Shown piece after piece: positions 8,770 through 16,594 of a DNA stretch of 64,000 nucleotides. The translations under genes and the position numbers were made by a program. Each line of letters opens with the position of its first letter. The stretch's first letter is position 1. The notes under the pieces were generated by a model that was given only the letters and a program-made list of their open reading frames with translations, was not told the origin of the DNA and searched no databases. The DNA is from Candidatus Zhuqueibacterota bacterium (lineage in GTDB: Bacteria; Zhuqueibacterota; Zhuqueibacteria; Zhuqueibacterales; Zhuqueibacteraceae), in the NCBI GenBank assembly GCA_022616415.1, contig JAKEEU010000011.1, forward strand, positions 1 through 64,000, in the 5' to 3' direction.

Positions 8770-8868
8770 GAATGCTGGAGTTTTGGAGCGATGGATTATA
8801 GGAATGGATTGTTGAGGTTCCATCAATCCAAAGCTCCATCGATCCAACACTCCATCAATCCATTTTTT
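8770..8868. repeat. TGGATTAATGGA-type hairpin repeat, copy 2
   Basis: The left arm contains GGAGTTTTGGAGCGATGGAT and GGAATGGATTG; the right arm contains CCATCAATCCA, CTCCATCGATCCA and CTCCATCAATCCA, so the arms can fold into a long imperfect hairpin. It lies between tRNA-Thr and the PorV/Q gene. Confidence 0.6.
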
Positions 8869-8881
8869 TGGTTGGTCCCTC

Positions 8882-9793
8882 ATGAAGAAAACCTCCCTTT
8901 TCCTGCTTCTATTTGCGCCGTCCGTTTTCGCTGCCGATCCGATTGGGTTTGCTTTCTTGCGCGTTCCGGTGGGCGCTCGCCAAGCCGCCATGGGTGCGAG
9001 CTTCCTGGCGGTTTCAAAGGACGTGCACGCGATCTACTATAATCCTGCCGGCATTGCCAATTTGCCGATGCGGTCGGGCGCGTTCGGTTATCTAAACCAC
9101 GTTCTCGACATTCAAAGCTTTTTCGGCGCTTACGTGCATCCGCACCCGCGCGGCAGTTACGGCGTCGCGGTCAATTTTACCGACTATGGCGATTTCACTG
9201 AAACCGACGTGACCGGTGCCGAAACCGGCAAGACATTTGGCGCCAATACCGTTGCCGCTTATTTGACTTATTCTCGATTGCACGCCGAGCGCTGGCTGTT
9301 CGGTGTCAACCTCAAGCTGCTCCGCATGGAGCTGGCGCAATACAGCGCTGACGGCGTCGCGGTGGACTTGGGCGTGATTTATCATTCAACCATCATGGAC
9401 AATCTGACGTTCGCGGCCGGCGTGTTCAATCTCGGCAAAGAACGCTCGCCCTTTATTCGCACCAAGGAAGCTTTGCCATTGAATTTTCAGCTCGGCGTGT
9501 CGAAACGATTGGCCCATCTGCCATTGTTGTACAGCCTGACATTGCTCAAATATCAAGACGAGGATCTGAGATTTCGCGCCGGCGGTGAATTTACCCTCTC
9601 CAAGAGCTTGTACCTGCGCTTGGGATACGATACTGTGGGCAGCGATCAAAAGGTGGGCACGGATCGAGACCGCTTTGCCGGCGTTTCATTCGGGTTGGGC
9701 TTTGCGATTCACGACTACGTGTTGGACTACAGCCTCTCTTCATTTGGCGAAGTGGGAAGTCTCAATCGCTTGAGCTTTTCGATGACGTTCTGA
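8882..9793 (+). CDS. PorV/PorQ-family outer-membrane protein
   Basis: The 303-residue protein has a short signal peptide (MKKTSLFLLLFAPSVFA) followed at once by the PorV/PorQ hallmark GFAFLRVPVGARQAAMGAS and YYNPAGIANLP. The rest alternates aromatic and polar residues as in a transmembrane beta-barrel and ends in phenylalanine (SFSMTF), a typical barrel C-terminus. PorV and PorQ work with the type IX secretion and attachment complex at the outer membrane, and the window also carries a type IX cargo protein. PorV and PorQ paralogues are hard to tell apart here. The start follows TTGGTCCCTC without an obvious ribosome-binding site. Confidence 0.8.
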   Translation: MKKTSLFLLLFAPSVFAADPIGFAFLRVPVGARQAAMGASFLAVSKDVHAIYYNPAGIANLPMRSGAFGYLNHVLDIQSFFGAYVHPHPRGSYGVAVNFTDYGDFTETDVTGAETGKTFGANTVAAYLTYSRLHAERWLFGVNLKLLRMELAQYSADGVAVDLGVIYHSTIMDNLTFAAGVFNLGKERSPFIRTKEALPLNFQLGVSKRLAHLPLLYSLTLLKYQDEDLRFRAGGEFTLSKSLYLRLGYDTVGSDQKVGTDRDRFAGVSFGLGFAIHDYVLDYSLSSFGEVGSLNRLSFSMTF

Positions 9794-9941
9794 GTTTTTT
9801 CGCCTTGTGAAAACCAACGCGGACAGCATGGACAAACGCGGAAGCATAGCCTGACGTCGATCGCCGCAACCCAACGGGCGCAGCCAAATGAGAAAAACCC
9901 TTGCCGAAAAAGCAAAGATTCAATTTGAAAGAGACTAAAAC

Positions 9942-9976
9942 AAAAAAGCACCCGTTTTCGGGTGCTTTTTATTTTT
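9942..9976. terminator. Bidirectional rho-independent terminator between porV/Q and rpmB
   Basis: AAAAAGCACCCG and CGGGTGCTTTTT form a 12-base-pair stem around a TTTT loop, with a T-rich tail on both strands. It lies between the convergent PorV/Q gene (plus) and rpmB (minus), so it can end both transcripts. Confidence 0.9.
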
Positions 9977-9992
9977 AATGACGCTTATGTTT

Positions 9993-10310
9993 TCAAACGG
10001 CTGAAGTCATTTCGGTAGCCGGCTCGAAAGCCGTTGCTGGCGTAGTGTTCACAGCGGGCATTTCAACAGCCGGGGCAGAAATAGTTGCCGGCTCAACCGG
10101 CGGCCCAACCCGCGCTTTGTGCGGCGCCTTCATCACTTTACCGGCTTTCAGGCATTTGGCGCAGACTTTAATGCGCTTCACCTGCCCGTCGACCAGCGCA
10201 CGCACATGGCGAAGATTGGGCAGCCATCGGCGCAGCGTCGTGTTGTGCGCGTGGCTGATCGCGTTGCCCACACTTCCATGTTTGCCGCAAATATCACATA
10301 CTTTGGCCAT
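9993..10310 (-). CDS. rpmB: 50S ribosomal protein L28 with C-terminal extension
   Basis: Residues 1-62 are L28, beginning MAKVCDICGKHGSVGNAISH and carrying two CxxC pairs (CDIC, CAKC) typical of the zinc-binding form, with RRWLPNLRHVRALVDGQ between them. L28 binds 23S rRNA in the large subunit. The last 40 residues are a Pro/Ala/Glu/Thr-rich tail (VGPPVEPATISAPAVEM and on) not found in ordinary L28 of 60-80 residues; it looks disordered. The gene stands alone on the minus strand, ending at the shared terminator. Confidence 0.93.
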   Translation of the reverse strand: MAKVCDICGKHGSVGNAISHAHNTTLRRWLPNLRHVRALVDGQVKRIKVCAKCLKAGKVMKAPHKARVGPPVEPATISAPAVEMPAVNTTPATAFEPATEMTSAV

Positions 10311-10650
10311 TTTTTGCTCCGTACTAAGAATTTTTCTTTTTTTTAGCGCAAACGTTATTCCACAAAATATGGCGTTTGACTTTTAGACGCATCACTCGTT
10401 AATAAAAAGCGACTCTAATTATACGAAAAATCTGCGTTAAAAGCAAGCACTAAAACCAAATACCCCAATTTGATATTTAAAAAAATGAAAACCAAGGAAA
10501 ATCGGGTTGAGCTTTTGTATGTCAAAATTAAAGAAGAAGGCTTGCAACTGAAGCGAATTTCTGTTATATTCTTATAGTCGTTGTGTTTGCAAATAATAAC
10601 AATATCAATCCCATGCGAGCTTTGCACCTTCATCATTGGCAAGGATGATT
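10311..10650. other. Divergent intergenic region between rpmB and the COG2403 GTPase
   Basis: This AT-rich stretch separates rpmB (leftward) from the GTPase gene (rightward). Apart from the promoter at 10542-10570 and the ribosome-binding site AAGGA at 10641-10645, I see no gene, hairpin or conserved element. The rpmB promoter should lie here but I cannot place it with confidence. Confidence 0.5.
10542..10570 (+). promoter_or_regulatory. Sigma-70-like promoter of the COG2403 GTPase/arcC pair
   Basis: TTGCAA (10542-10547) and TATATT (10565-10570) are 17 bases apart in AT-rich DNA, about 80 bases before the GTPase start codon. Confidence 0.55.
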
Positions 10651-11964
10651 ATGAGCCGAACACGCGTTCTCATTATGGGCGCCGCTGGGCGCGATTTTCA
10701 TAATTTCAATACGGTTTATCGCGATAATGAAAAATACAACGTCGTCTGTTTCACGGCGACGCAAATTCCCGACATCGAGGGCCGACGCTATCCGGCGCAG
10801 CTTGCCGGCACGCTGTATCCGAGCGGTATTCCGATTCACCACGAGCGGGAATTGGTGCAACTGATTCATAACGAAAAAATAGATGAAGTCGTTTTTGCCT
10901 ACAGCGATGTTTCGCACGAATACGTGATGCACAAAGCGAGCGCCGCTTTGGCCGCCGGCGCTTCGTTCAAGTTCATCGGCACCGCCGAAACCATGCTCAA
11001 AAGCAACAAGCCGGTAGTGGCGATTTGCGCAGTGCGAACCGGCAGCGGCAAGAGCCAAACCACCCGCCGCGTGTCGCAGATTCTGAAAAGCCTTGGCAAG
11101 AAATTGGTGGTGGTTCGCCATCCCATGCCTTACGGCGATCTGGCCGCGCAAGCCGTGCAGCGTTTTGGCAGCTTCGAGGATTTGGATAAGCAGCATTGCA
11201 CGATCGAAGAACGCGAGGAGTACGAGCCGCACTTGCGCATGGGCACGGTAGTTTATGCTGGAGTCGATTACGCTGCGATTCTTGAGGGCGCTCAAGCCGA
11301 AGCCGATATTGTTTTATGGGACGGCGGCAATAATGATACGCCGTTCTTCAAGCCGGATTTGCACATCGTCGTGGTCGATCCCTTGCGTCCCGGCCATGAA
11401 ACCCATTATCACCCCGGCGAGACGAATTTGCGCATGGCGGACGTGGTGGTGATCAATAAAGAATCGAATGCGCGGCCGGAGGATATTGAGAGCGTGCGTG
11501 ACGCCATTCGAGCTAATAATCCGGATGCTGATATTGTCGATGCGGCGTCACCGATTTTTGTCGAAGATTCCGGCGTCATTCGCGGCAAACGGGTCTTGTG
11601 CATCGAAGACGGCCCGACGCTCACACACGGCGAGATGACGATTGGCGCCGGCGTCGTGGCGGCACGAAAATTCGGTGCGCAAGCCATCGTCGATCCGCGC
11701 CCGTTCTTGAAGGGAAGTTTGGTTGACACCTTCAAAATGTATCCCGGCATCGGCACGTTGCTGCCGGCCATGGGTTATGGTGAAAAACAAGTTCATGATT
11801 TGGAAGCAACCATCAATGCCACGGACTGCGACGCCGTGGTCATCGCCACGCCGATTGATCTGCGCCGCCTGGTGAAGCTCAACAAGCCGGCGACGCGCGT
11901 CACTTACGAGCTGCAAGAAATCGGGCAGCCGATGTTGTCGGATTTTTTAAAACGCTTTGCATAA
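10651..11964 (+). CDS. COG2403 GTPase, cyclic 2,3-diphosphoglycerate synthetase-like
   Basis: The 437-residue protein has an N-terminal Rossmann-like part (VLIMGAAGRDFHNFNTVYRD) and a central P-loop AVRTGSGKSQTTR (about residues 128-140). DGGNNDTPFF and VVDPLRPGHE lie further on. This matches the COG2403 group, which includes archaeal cyclic 2,3-diphosphoglycerate synthetase. A carbamate kinase gene follows 110 bases downstream on the same strand, so the substrate could instead be a carbamoyl or acyl-phosphate metabolite; the true reaction is open. The ATG at 10651 is preferred because AAGGA lies five bases upstream. Confidence 0.8.
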   Translation: MSRTRVLIMGAAGRDFHNFNTVYRDNEKYNVVCFTATQIPDIEGRRYPAQLAGTLYPSGIPIHHERELVQLIHNEKIDEVVFAYSDVSHEYVMHKASAALAAGASFKFIGTAETMLKSNKPVVAICAVRTGSGKSQTTRRVSQILKSLGKKLVVVRHPMPYGDLAAQAVQRFGSFEDLDKQHCTIEEREEYEPHLRMGTVVYAGVDYAAILEGAQAEADIVLWDGGNNDTPFFKPDLHIVVVDPLRPGHETHYHPGETNLRMADVVVINKESNARPEDIESVRDAIRANNPDADIVDAASPIFVEDSGVIRGKRVLCIEDGPTLTHGEMTIGAGVVAARKFGAQAIVDPRPFLKGSLVDTFKMYPGIGTLLPAMGYGEKQVHDLEATINATDCDAVVIATPIDLRRLVKLNKPATRVTYELQEIGQPMLSDFLKRFA

Positions 11965-11986
11965 AATTTCGTTCAACGTGTAACGT

Positions 11987-12066
11987 GTAACGATCTATGA
12001 ATTGACCGTTTGGCGAATTTGATGAAAGTTTGGTTTAAAGAGCGTTACACGTTTCACGTTACACGG
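11987..12066. repeat. GTGTAACG inverted repeat between the GTPase gene and arcC
   Basis: The left arm has AACGTGTAACGTGTAACG and the right arm has CGTTACACGTTTCACGTTAC, giving a long imperfect stem with a loop of about 40 bases. It could act as a transcript-processing or pausing site between the two genes, or be another mobile palindrome; no second copy is seen in this window. Confidence 0.6.
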
Positions 12067-12073
12067 AAGCCTC

Positions 12074-13015
12074 ATGAACCGGAAAACCGTTGTCATTGCT
12101 TTCGGCGGCAACGCCATCACCCGCGAATTTGAAGAAGGCAATATTTATCAGCAATTCGTCAATACGCGGCGGAGTCTGGTTGGCGTCGTCGCGCTGGTGG
12201 AGCAGGGACATCGGGTGGTGCTTTCGCATGGCAACGGTCCGCAGGTGGGCAACGCGTTGATTCGCGTCGAAGCCACGCGCCATTTGGCGCCGCCGCTGCC
12301 GTTGGGTGTGATCGTCGCCGATTTGCAAGGCGGCATGGGTTACATGATTCAGCAATCTTTGTTGAACATGCTGCACCAGCACGGCATTCAAAAAGAAGTC
12401 GTCACGCTGATCACGCAAGTGGTGGTGCATCCGGATGACCCGTCGATCAAAAATCCGACGAAGTTTGTCGGGCCGTTTTATCCACCGGAAAAAGTCGAAG
12501 AGCTGCGGCACCAGCACGGCTGGATTTTGAAAGAGGACCGCGGGCGCGGCTGGCGTCGCGTCGTGCCCTCCCCGGAGCCGCTCGCAATTGTCGAAAAAAA
12601 CGTCATCAAAGAATTGGTGGCGAACGATCGCATCGTCATCGCGGCCGGCGGCGGCGGCATTCCGGTTTACCTTGACCGCGAGGGGCGGCTCGAAGGCATG
12701 AATGCGGTGATCGACAAAGACCTTTCGACGGCGATTTTAGCGCGCGACATCGGCGCCGACGAGTTGGCGATTTTGACCGGCGTCGAAAAAGTGGCCATCG
12801 ATTTTGCCAAATCAACACAGCGCTGGCTGGATCGGATGACAATAGACGAAGCAAAACAATTTCTCGCCGCAGGCCAATTTCCGGCCGGCAGCATGGGACC
12901 GAAGATTCGCGGCGCCATCAATTTTCTTGAGAACGGGGGCAAGCGCGTGGTGATTACTTCGATAGAAATGCTGGCTGAGGCGATGCAGGAGAAAACGGGA
13001 ACGACGATTGAGTGA
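12074..13015 (+). CDS. arcC: Carbamate kinase
   Basis: The 313-residue protein matches carbamate kinase along its length: AFGGNAI at the start, LSHGNGPQVGNALIR, PTKFVGPFY, the AAGGGGIPV loop, GMNAVIDKDLSTAILA and FPAGSMGPKIRGAINF. It transfers phosphate between carbamoyl phosphate and ADP, making ATP when carbamoyl phosphate comes from arginine, agmatine or purine breakdown. No ornithine carbamoyltransferase or arginine deiminase gene is nearby; the only candidate partner is the upstream COG2403 GTPase. Confidence 0.93.
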   Translation: MNRKTVVIAFGGNAITREFEEGNIYQQFVNTRRSLVGVVALVEQGHRVVLSHGNGPQVGNALIRVEATRHLAPPLPLGVIVADLQGGMGYMIQQSLLNMLHQHGIQKEVVTLITQVVVHPDDPSIKNPTKFVGPFYPPEKVEELRHQHGWILKEDRGRGWRRVVPSPEPLAIVEKNVIKELVANDRIVIAAGGGGIPVYLDREGRLEGMNAVIDKDLSTAILARDIGADELAILTGVEKVAIDFAKSTQRWLDRMTIDEAKQFLAAGQFPAGSMGPKIRGAINFLENGGKRVVITSIEMLAEAMQEKTGTTIE

Positions 13016-13077
13016 AATCTTGCGGGGTAGTTTATGACTTCTCAAATTCTCGAACGAATTCGCGAATGGAGAGAATT

Positions 13078-13314
13078 ATGTATAATTATCGCTGCGAGTA
13101 CTGCGATGGCACAGGCCGTCCTAAGCGCGTTAATCGGGAGGCTTTCAAGCATCGTGACGGTTTCGTTATCATGAAGGACATCACTACTGGTGTCTGTGGC
13201 AAATGTGGCAACCGTTACTACAGCGCCGATATCCTACGGCGGGTTGAAGCTATTACCAGCGGACAAGCTCCTGCTGACGCGGAAGAACGTGTGGTGGTCG
13301 GGCATTTAGCATGA
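13078..13314 (+). CDS. YgiT-type zinc-finger protein
   Basis: The 78-residue protein has CEYCDG and CGKCGN, the two CxxC pairs of the YgiT/MqsA zinc-binding domain, and lacks a helix-turn-helix domain. The ATG at 13078 is supported by GGAGAG six bases upstream. It overlaps the next gene by four bases (ATGA), so the pair is probably co-translated. This is the second YgiT-type gene in the window; unlike the first it has no DUF4258 gene before it, so its partner is probably the downstream 74-residue protein. Confidence 0.75.
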   Translation: MYNYRCEYCDGTGRPKRVNREAFKHRDGFVIMKDITTGVCGKCGNRYYSADILRRVEAITSGQAPADAEERVVVGHLA

Positions 13315-13535
13315 AAACTTACGCTGAATTTCTGCGCGGCTACGTCAGCAAAAAAGGTGCTTTGTTGGCGCCGCAGGAATCTAAATATCCGCACTGGGTT
13401 TTCGTGATCAAAAAGCCGCCTTCCGATTTTGGCACGGCCAAACTTGTCGGCGTCGGCGCGGATTATGCAGAGTTCGAGGTTGGCAATGGCTTGCGTTTTG
13501 TGCCGCTGAATCTGTTGGTGTTGGAGGTGGAATGA
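13311..13535 (+). CDS. Small hypothetical protein paired with YgiT-type protein
   Basis: A 74-residue protein (MKTYAEFLRGYVSKKG at the start, then a likely beta-rich body with FVIKKPPSDFG and FVPLNLLVLEVE). It overlaps the YgiT-type gene by four bases, which suggests co-expression and perhaps a toxin-antitoxin-like partnership, but I do not recognise the family and see no catalytic motif. Confidence 0.55.
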   Translation: MKTYAEFLRGYVSKKGALLAPQESKYPHWVFVIKKPPSDFGTAKLVGVGADYAEFEVGNGLRFVPLNLLVLEVE

Positions 13536-13580
13536 TGCCGTTTTACTACTTGGTTTTTGTTGAGGAAAGGAGATTGAAAA

Positions 13581-13964
13581 ATGGGCAAAGTCATCGAAAA
13601 GATTAAACTCACAAATATCTTTGACCCTTCAAAATTCGTTGAAATTGATGCGGTCATTGATTCCGGTGCCACGATGTTGGCGCTGCCTCAGGATGTTGTT
13701 GATAAATTGGCTTTGCAAAAAGATCGCGAAGTCAGGGTGCGGTATGTCAATAATCATAGCGAGGGCAAATCTATCTATGGCGTTGCAAAGTTGGAGTTGG
13801 CTGGACGCAGAGGCAATTTTGATGTTCTTGCTGAACCGATTGGCGCTACCCCACTAGTCGGACAAGTCGTGCTTGAGCTTCTTGATTTATTAATTGATGC
13901 CAAAAGCAAAAAGCTCATTCCGAATCCTATATCGCCAGAGATGCCGATGATGGAAATTTTGTAA
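13581..13964 (+). CDS. Retropepsin-like aspartyl protease family protein
   Basis: The 127-residue protein carries the clan AA aspartic protease signature VIDSGATMLALP (about residues 24-35), with the catalytic aspartate in DSGA. A late TPLVGQVVLELLDLLID segment is the usual second-half motif of single-domain bacterial retropepsin-like proteins, which act as homodimers. AGGAGA lies about ten bases upstream. It stands between small accessory genes and sucC, 34 bases before the latter. Substrate unknown. Confidence 0.75.
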   Translation: MGKVIEKIKLTNIFDPSKFVEIDAVIDSGATMLALPQDVVDKLALQKDREVRVRYVNNHSEGKSIYGVAKLELAGRRGNFDVLAEPIGATPLVGQVVLELLDLLIDAKSKKLIPNPISPEMPMMEIL

Positions 13965-13998
13965 GAATGGCATAAACTACTCTTGAGGAGGAAACCGC

Positions 13999-15162
13999 TT
14001 GAAAATTCACGAATATCAAGGCAAAGAAATTTTGCGAAAATTTGGCGTGGCGGTGCCGCAGGGCAAGGTTGCCGGCACTGCTGAAGAAGTAGGTGTGATT
14101 GCGGACCAATTGGGTGGCGGAACGGTTGTCGTTAAGGCGCAAATTCATGCCGGCGGTCGTGGCAAAGGCGGCGGCGTGAAGATTGCCAAAAATCCACACG
14201 AAGCTTACGAGATTGCCAAAACCATGATCGGCATGCAGCTCGTCACTCACCAGACCGGGCCGGAAGGCAAGCGCGTCAACAAAGTTCTGGTGGAACAGGG
14301 CTTGAGCATCGCCCGCGAGCTGTATGTCGGTATCGTGCTCGACCGCGCCGTCTCGCAGCTCGTCATGATGGCCAGCACCGAAGGCGGCGTAGAAATTGAG
14401 AAAGTCGCCGCAGAAACGCCTGAGAAAATTTTGAAGGAGTACATCGATCCGCTCAGCGGTCTCCGTCCGGCGCAGGCGCGCAAGCTCGCATTCGGACTCG
14501 GCCTGCAAGGCGAAGCCTTCAAAAACGCGGTGAAATTTTTCCACGCGCTTTATAAAGCTTATGTTGAATCGGATTGCTCGCTTGCCGAAATCAATCCGCT
14601 CGTAGTGACGAACGATGGACAGGTGTTGGCGCTCGATGCCAAAATCAATTTTGACGACAACGCTTTGTACCGCCATCCGGAATATGCCGAGCTGCGCGAT
14701 CTTTCTGAAGAAGAGCCGCTCGAAGTTGAAGCTTCAAAATACCGGCTCAACTATATCAAGCTCGATGGCGAAGTCGGCTGCATGGTCAACGGCGCGGGCT
14801 TGGCGATGGCGACGATGGACATCATCAAGCTTGCTGGCAGCTCGCCGGCAAATTTTCTCGACGTCGGCGGCGGCGCGAGTCCGGAAACGGTTGAAAACGG
14901 CTTTCGCATTTTGCTCTCGGATAAAAACGTCAAAGCCGTGCTCATCAACGTGTTCGGCGGCATCGTGCGCTGTGACCGCATTGCCACTGGCGTGATCCAA
15001 GCGGCGAAGAACGTCCACATCAGCGTGCCGCTCGTCGTTCGCCTTGAAGGCACCAATGCCGCAGAGGCGGCGCAATTGCTCAAAGACTCCGGCCTGCCGC
15101 TGATCGTCGCGAGCAATTTGAAAGACGCGGCGGAGAAGGTTGTGGCGGCGATTCGGGCGTAG
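13999..15162 (+). CDS. sucC: Succinate-CoA ligase (ADP-forming) subunit beta
   Basis: The 387-residue protein is full length: [17 protein letters not shown] at the start, the ATP-grasp glycine-rich [33 protein letters not shown] and GNVFGGI-like [12 protein letters not shown]. With SucD it makes ATP from succinyl-CoA in the TCA cycle. The start is TTG, supported by GAGGAGG seven bases upstream; sucD also uses TTG. Normally sucD follows at once, but here 1.4 kb with three other open frames intervenes. Confidence 0.95.
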   Translation: MKIHEYQGKEILRKFGVAVPQGKVAGTAEEVGVIADQLGGGTVVVKAQIHAGGRGKGGGVKIAKNPHEAYEIAKTMIGMQLVTHQTGPEGKRVNKVLVEQGLSIARELYVGIVLDRAVSQLVMMASTEGGVEIEKVAAETPEKILKEYIDPLSGLRPAQARKLAFGLGLQGEAFKNAVKFFHALYKAYVESDCSLAEINPLVVTNDGQVLALDAKINFDDNALYRHPEYAELRDLSEEEPLEVEASKYRLNYIKLDGEVGCMVNGAGLAMATMDIIKLAGSSPANFLDVGGGASPETVENGFRILLSDKNVKAVLINVFGGIVRCDRIATGVIQAAKNVHISVPLVVRLEGTNAAEAAQLLKDSGLPLIVASNLKDAAEKVVAAIRA

Positions 15163-15209
15163 CTCGCTCGTAGCACAGCCGGCCCGACTGTCAATAAATT
15201 GGCGAGAAT

Positions 15210-15707
15210 ATGGAAACCGCAACTTCATCTATGAGCTCAAAGCACTCAGTCCAAAAACGAGCAGGAGAATTGTTGGATTGGTTGATTGCTTTTTTGCCGG
15301 GCACGATTCCTTCATCTGCCGAGGATGCTATTCTCGATGGTCCTGACGATGTGCATGCACTATTTTGGCATCGTAGCGAGCTGCAAAAGATTTTAGAGAC
15401 AACACCGGAAGCGCTGAACCAAATTCAAAGAAGCAAGTTGGCCAAGCTTGACCGTGACATCAGGGCGGCGGCGCTGCTTTTGGTCGGCGCCGGCAAGGGA
15501 ATGCTTCATCGTTAACGAAATGGCCGTTATGACCGCTCACACTGGTGGTGGTATTTGGATGACATTCTCATCGAAGAGAGTTTTGCAAATCCGGATGTGA
15601 AATTAGGAGGCAAGTTTGCATTCTGGGAAGAAGTTGATGGCTTGCCGAGGGTGGCTAATTGCAAAACCGTTGCTAATGAACATCCAAGATTCAACGAAGC
15701 GATTTGA
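15210..15707 (+). pseudogene. Broken paralogue A of the sucCD-internal cassette (in-frame stop)
   Basis: Residues 1-101 read from the ATG at 15210 to a TAA at 15513-15515. In the same frame, translation continues past that stop as RNGRYDRSHWWWYLDD and ends at TGA 15705-15707. Paralogue A' (16060-16572) reads LQRYRQGRYDHSHWWWYLDD at the same place, so the stop replaces a tyrosine codon (TAC to TAA). The shared core VHALFWHRSELQ is strongly conserved. It is either a young pseudogene, a truncated but translated variant, or a base-call error. I do not recognise the family. Confidence 0.75.
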
Positions 15708-15727
15708 TAGGATGGAAGGGGAAGCCG

Positions 15728-16057
15728 ATGCCGTGGCCAGAAGCGCAGATTGACGAGTTGATCGAACAGGTGCGGAGAGATTTCGCTCTCTGCATTGTTA
15801 CCGATAATTTTGATGCGAAACTGCTGTGGCACGGCGTAACTCTGAAACAAGCCGAAGCGGCGATAGGCAAGCATAGTTTTATTGGCCGCTATTACAGCGA
15901 TAGCCCTACAATCGGATTTTGGGATCAGCGACGCTATATCTTTGTGGCGTGGAAATCTGAATATCAGACGCGCGTCAAAACTTGCTTTATCGTTCGTGAT
16001 GGTTTAGCTTATTTCAGAAGACAAGATGATTTTGAACTTATCTGGTCGCCCAAGTGA
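15728..16057 (+). CDS. Cassette gene B, hypothetical
   Basis: A 109-residue protein with an acidic N-terminal helix (PWPEAQIDELIEQVRRDF) and a beta-rich remainder ending in AYFRRQDDFELIWSPK. The ATG at 15728 has GAAGGGG six bases upstream. It lies between paralogues A and A', and its stop precedes the ATG of A' by two bases, so B and A' should be co-translated. No family recognised and no cysteine or histidine cluster seen. Confidence 0.6.
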   Translation: MPWPEAQIDELIEQVRRDFALCIVTDNFDAKLLWHGVTLKQAEAAIGKHSFIGRYYSDSPTIGFWDQRRYIFVAWKSEYQTRVKTCFIVRDGLAYFRRQDDFELIWSPK

Positions 16058-16059
16058 AG

Positions 16060-16572
16060 ATGAAAAAAGTTTTTTCAAAAACGAATGGGAAGTCGAGATC
16101 AGCTATTCAAAAAAAGGCGACGGAATTGCTGGAGTGGATGATTGATTTTTTGCCAGCGGCCATTCTCCCTACCCTTGAAAAAGCCGTTCTCGACGAAAGC
16201 GGTGAGGTACACGCACTTTTCTGGCACCGCAGCGAGCTTCAGTATCTTTTGACAAAAGAGCCGGAGGCACTCAATGCACTTCAGCTTGACCAGCTTGCCG
16301 ATTTAGACAAGAAAATCAGAGCGTCAGCACTTTTATTATATGCCTCGGAAAAAGGGACGCTGCAGCGTTACCGGCAGGGAAGATACGATCATTCCCACTG
16401 GTGGTGGTATTTGGACGATCTTCTCCAAGAAGAGTTAATGGCCAAGCGGCGCGCGAAGCTAAACGTCTCGTATCCATTTGTTTCTGAAGTTAACGAACGT
16501 ATGTTAAAAGTCGCCGAGCCGCGTGCCCCGTACGGCCGTCGAACGAATGCACGAAAAAAAGAGTCAAAATGA
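16060..16572 (+). CDS. Cassette gene A', hypothetical (intact paralogue of A)
   Basis: The 170-residue protein opens with a basic segment, then AIQKKATELLEWMIDFLP, the conserved VHALFWHRSELQYLL, an acidic LADLDKKIRASALLL helix and the aromatic cluster YDHSHWWWYLDDLLQEE. It ends in a basic tail. Similarity to A (15210-15707) covers about 125 residues; the C-termini diverge. It follows B by two bases (GTG at 16054 is an alternative start overlapping B) and precedes sucD by 22 bases, so it is embedded in the succinate-CoA ligase operon. Function unknown. Confidence 0.65.
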   Translation: MKKVFSKTNGKSRSAIQKKATELLEWMIDFLPAAILPTLEKAVLDESGEVHALFWHRSELQYLLTKEPEALNALQLDQLADLDKKIRASALLLYASEKGTLQRYRQGRYDHSHWWWYLDDLLQEELMAKRRAKLNVSYPFVSEVNERMLKVAEPRAPYGRRTNARKKESK

Positions 16573-16594
16573 ATAGTAATCCGAGGAGGAACAT

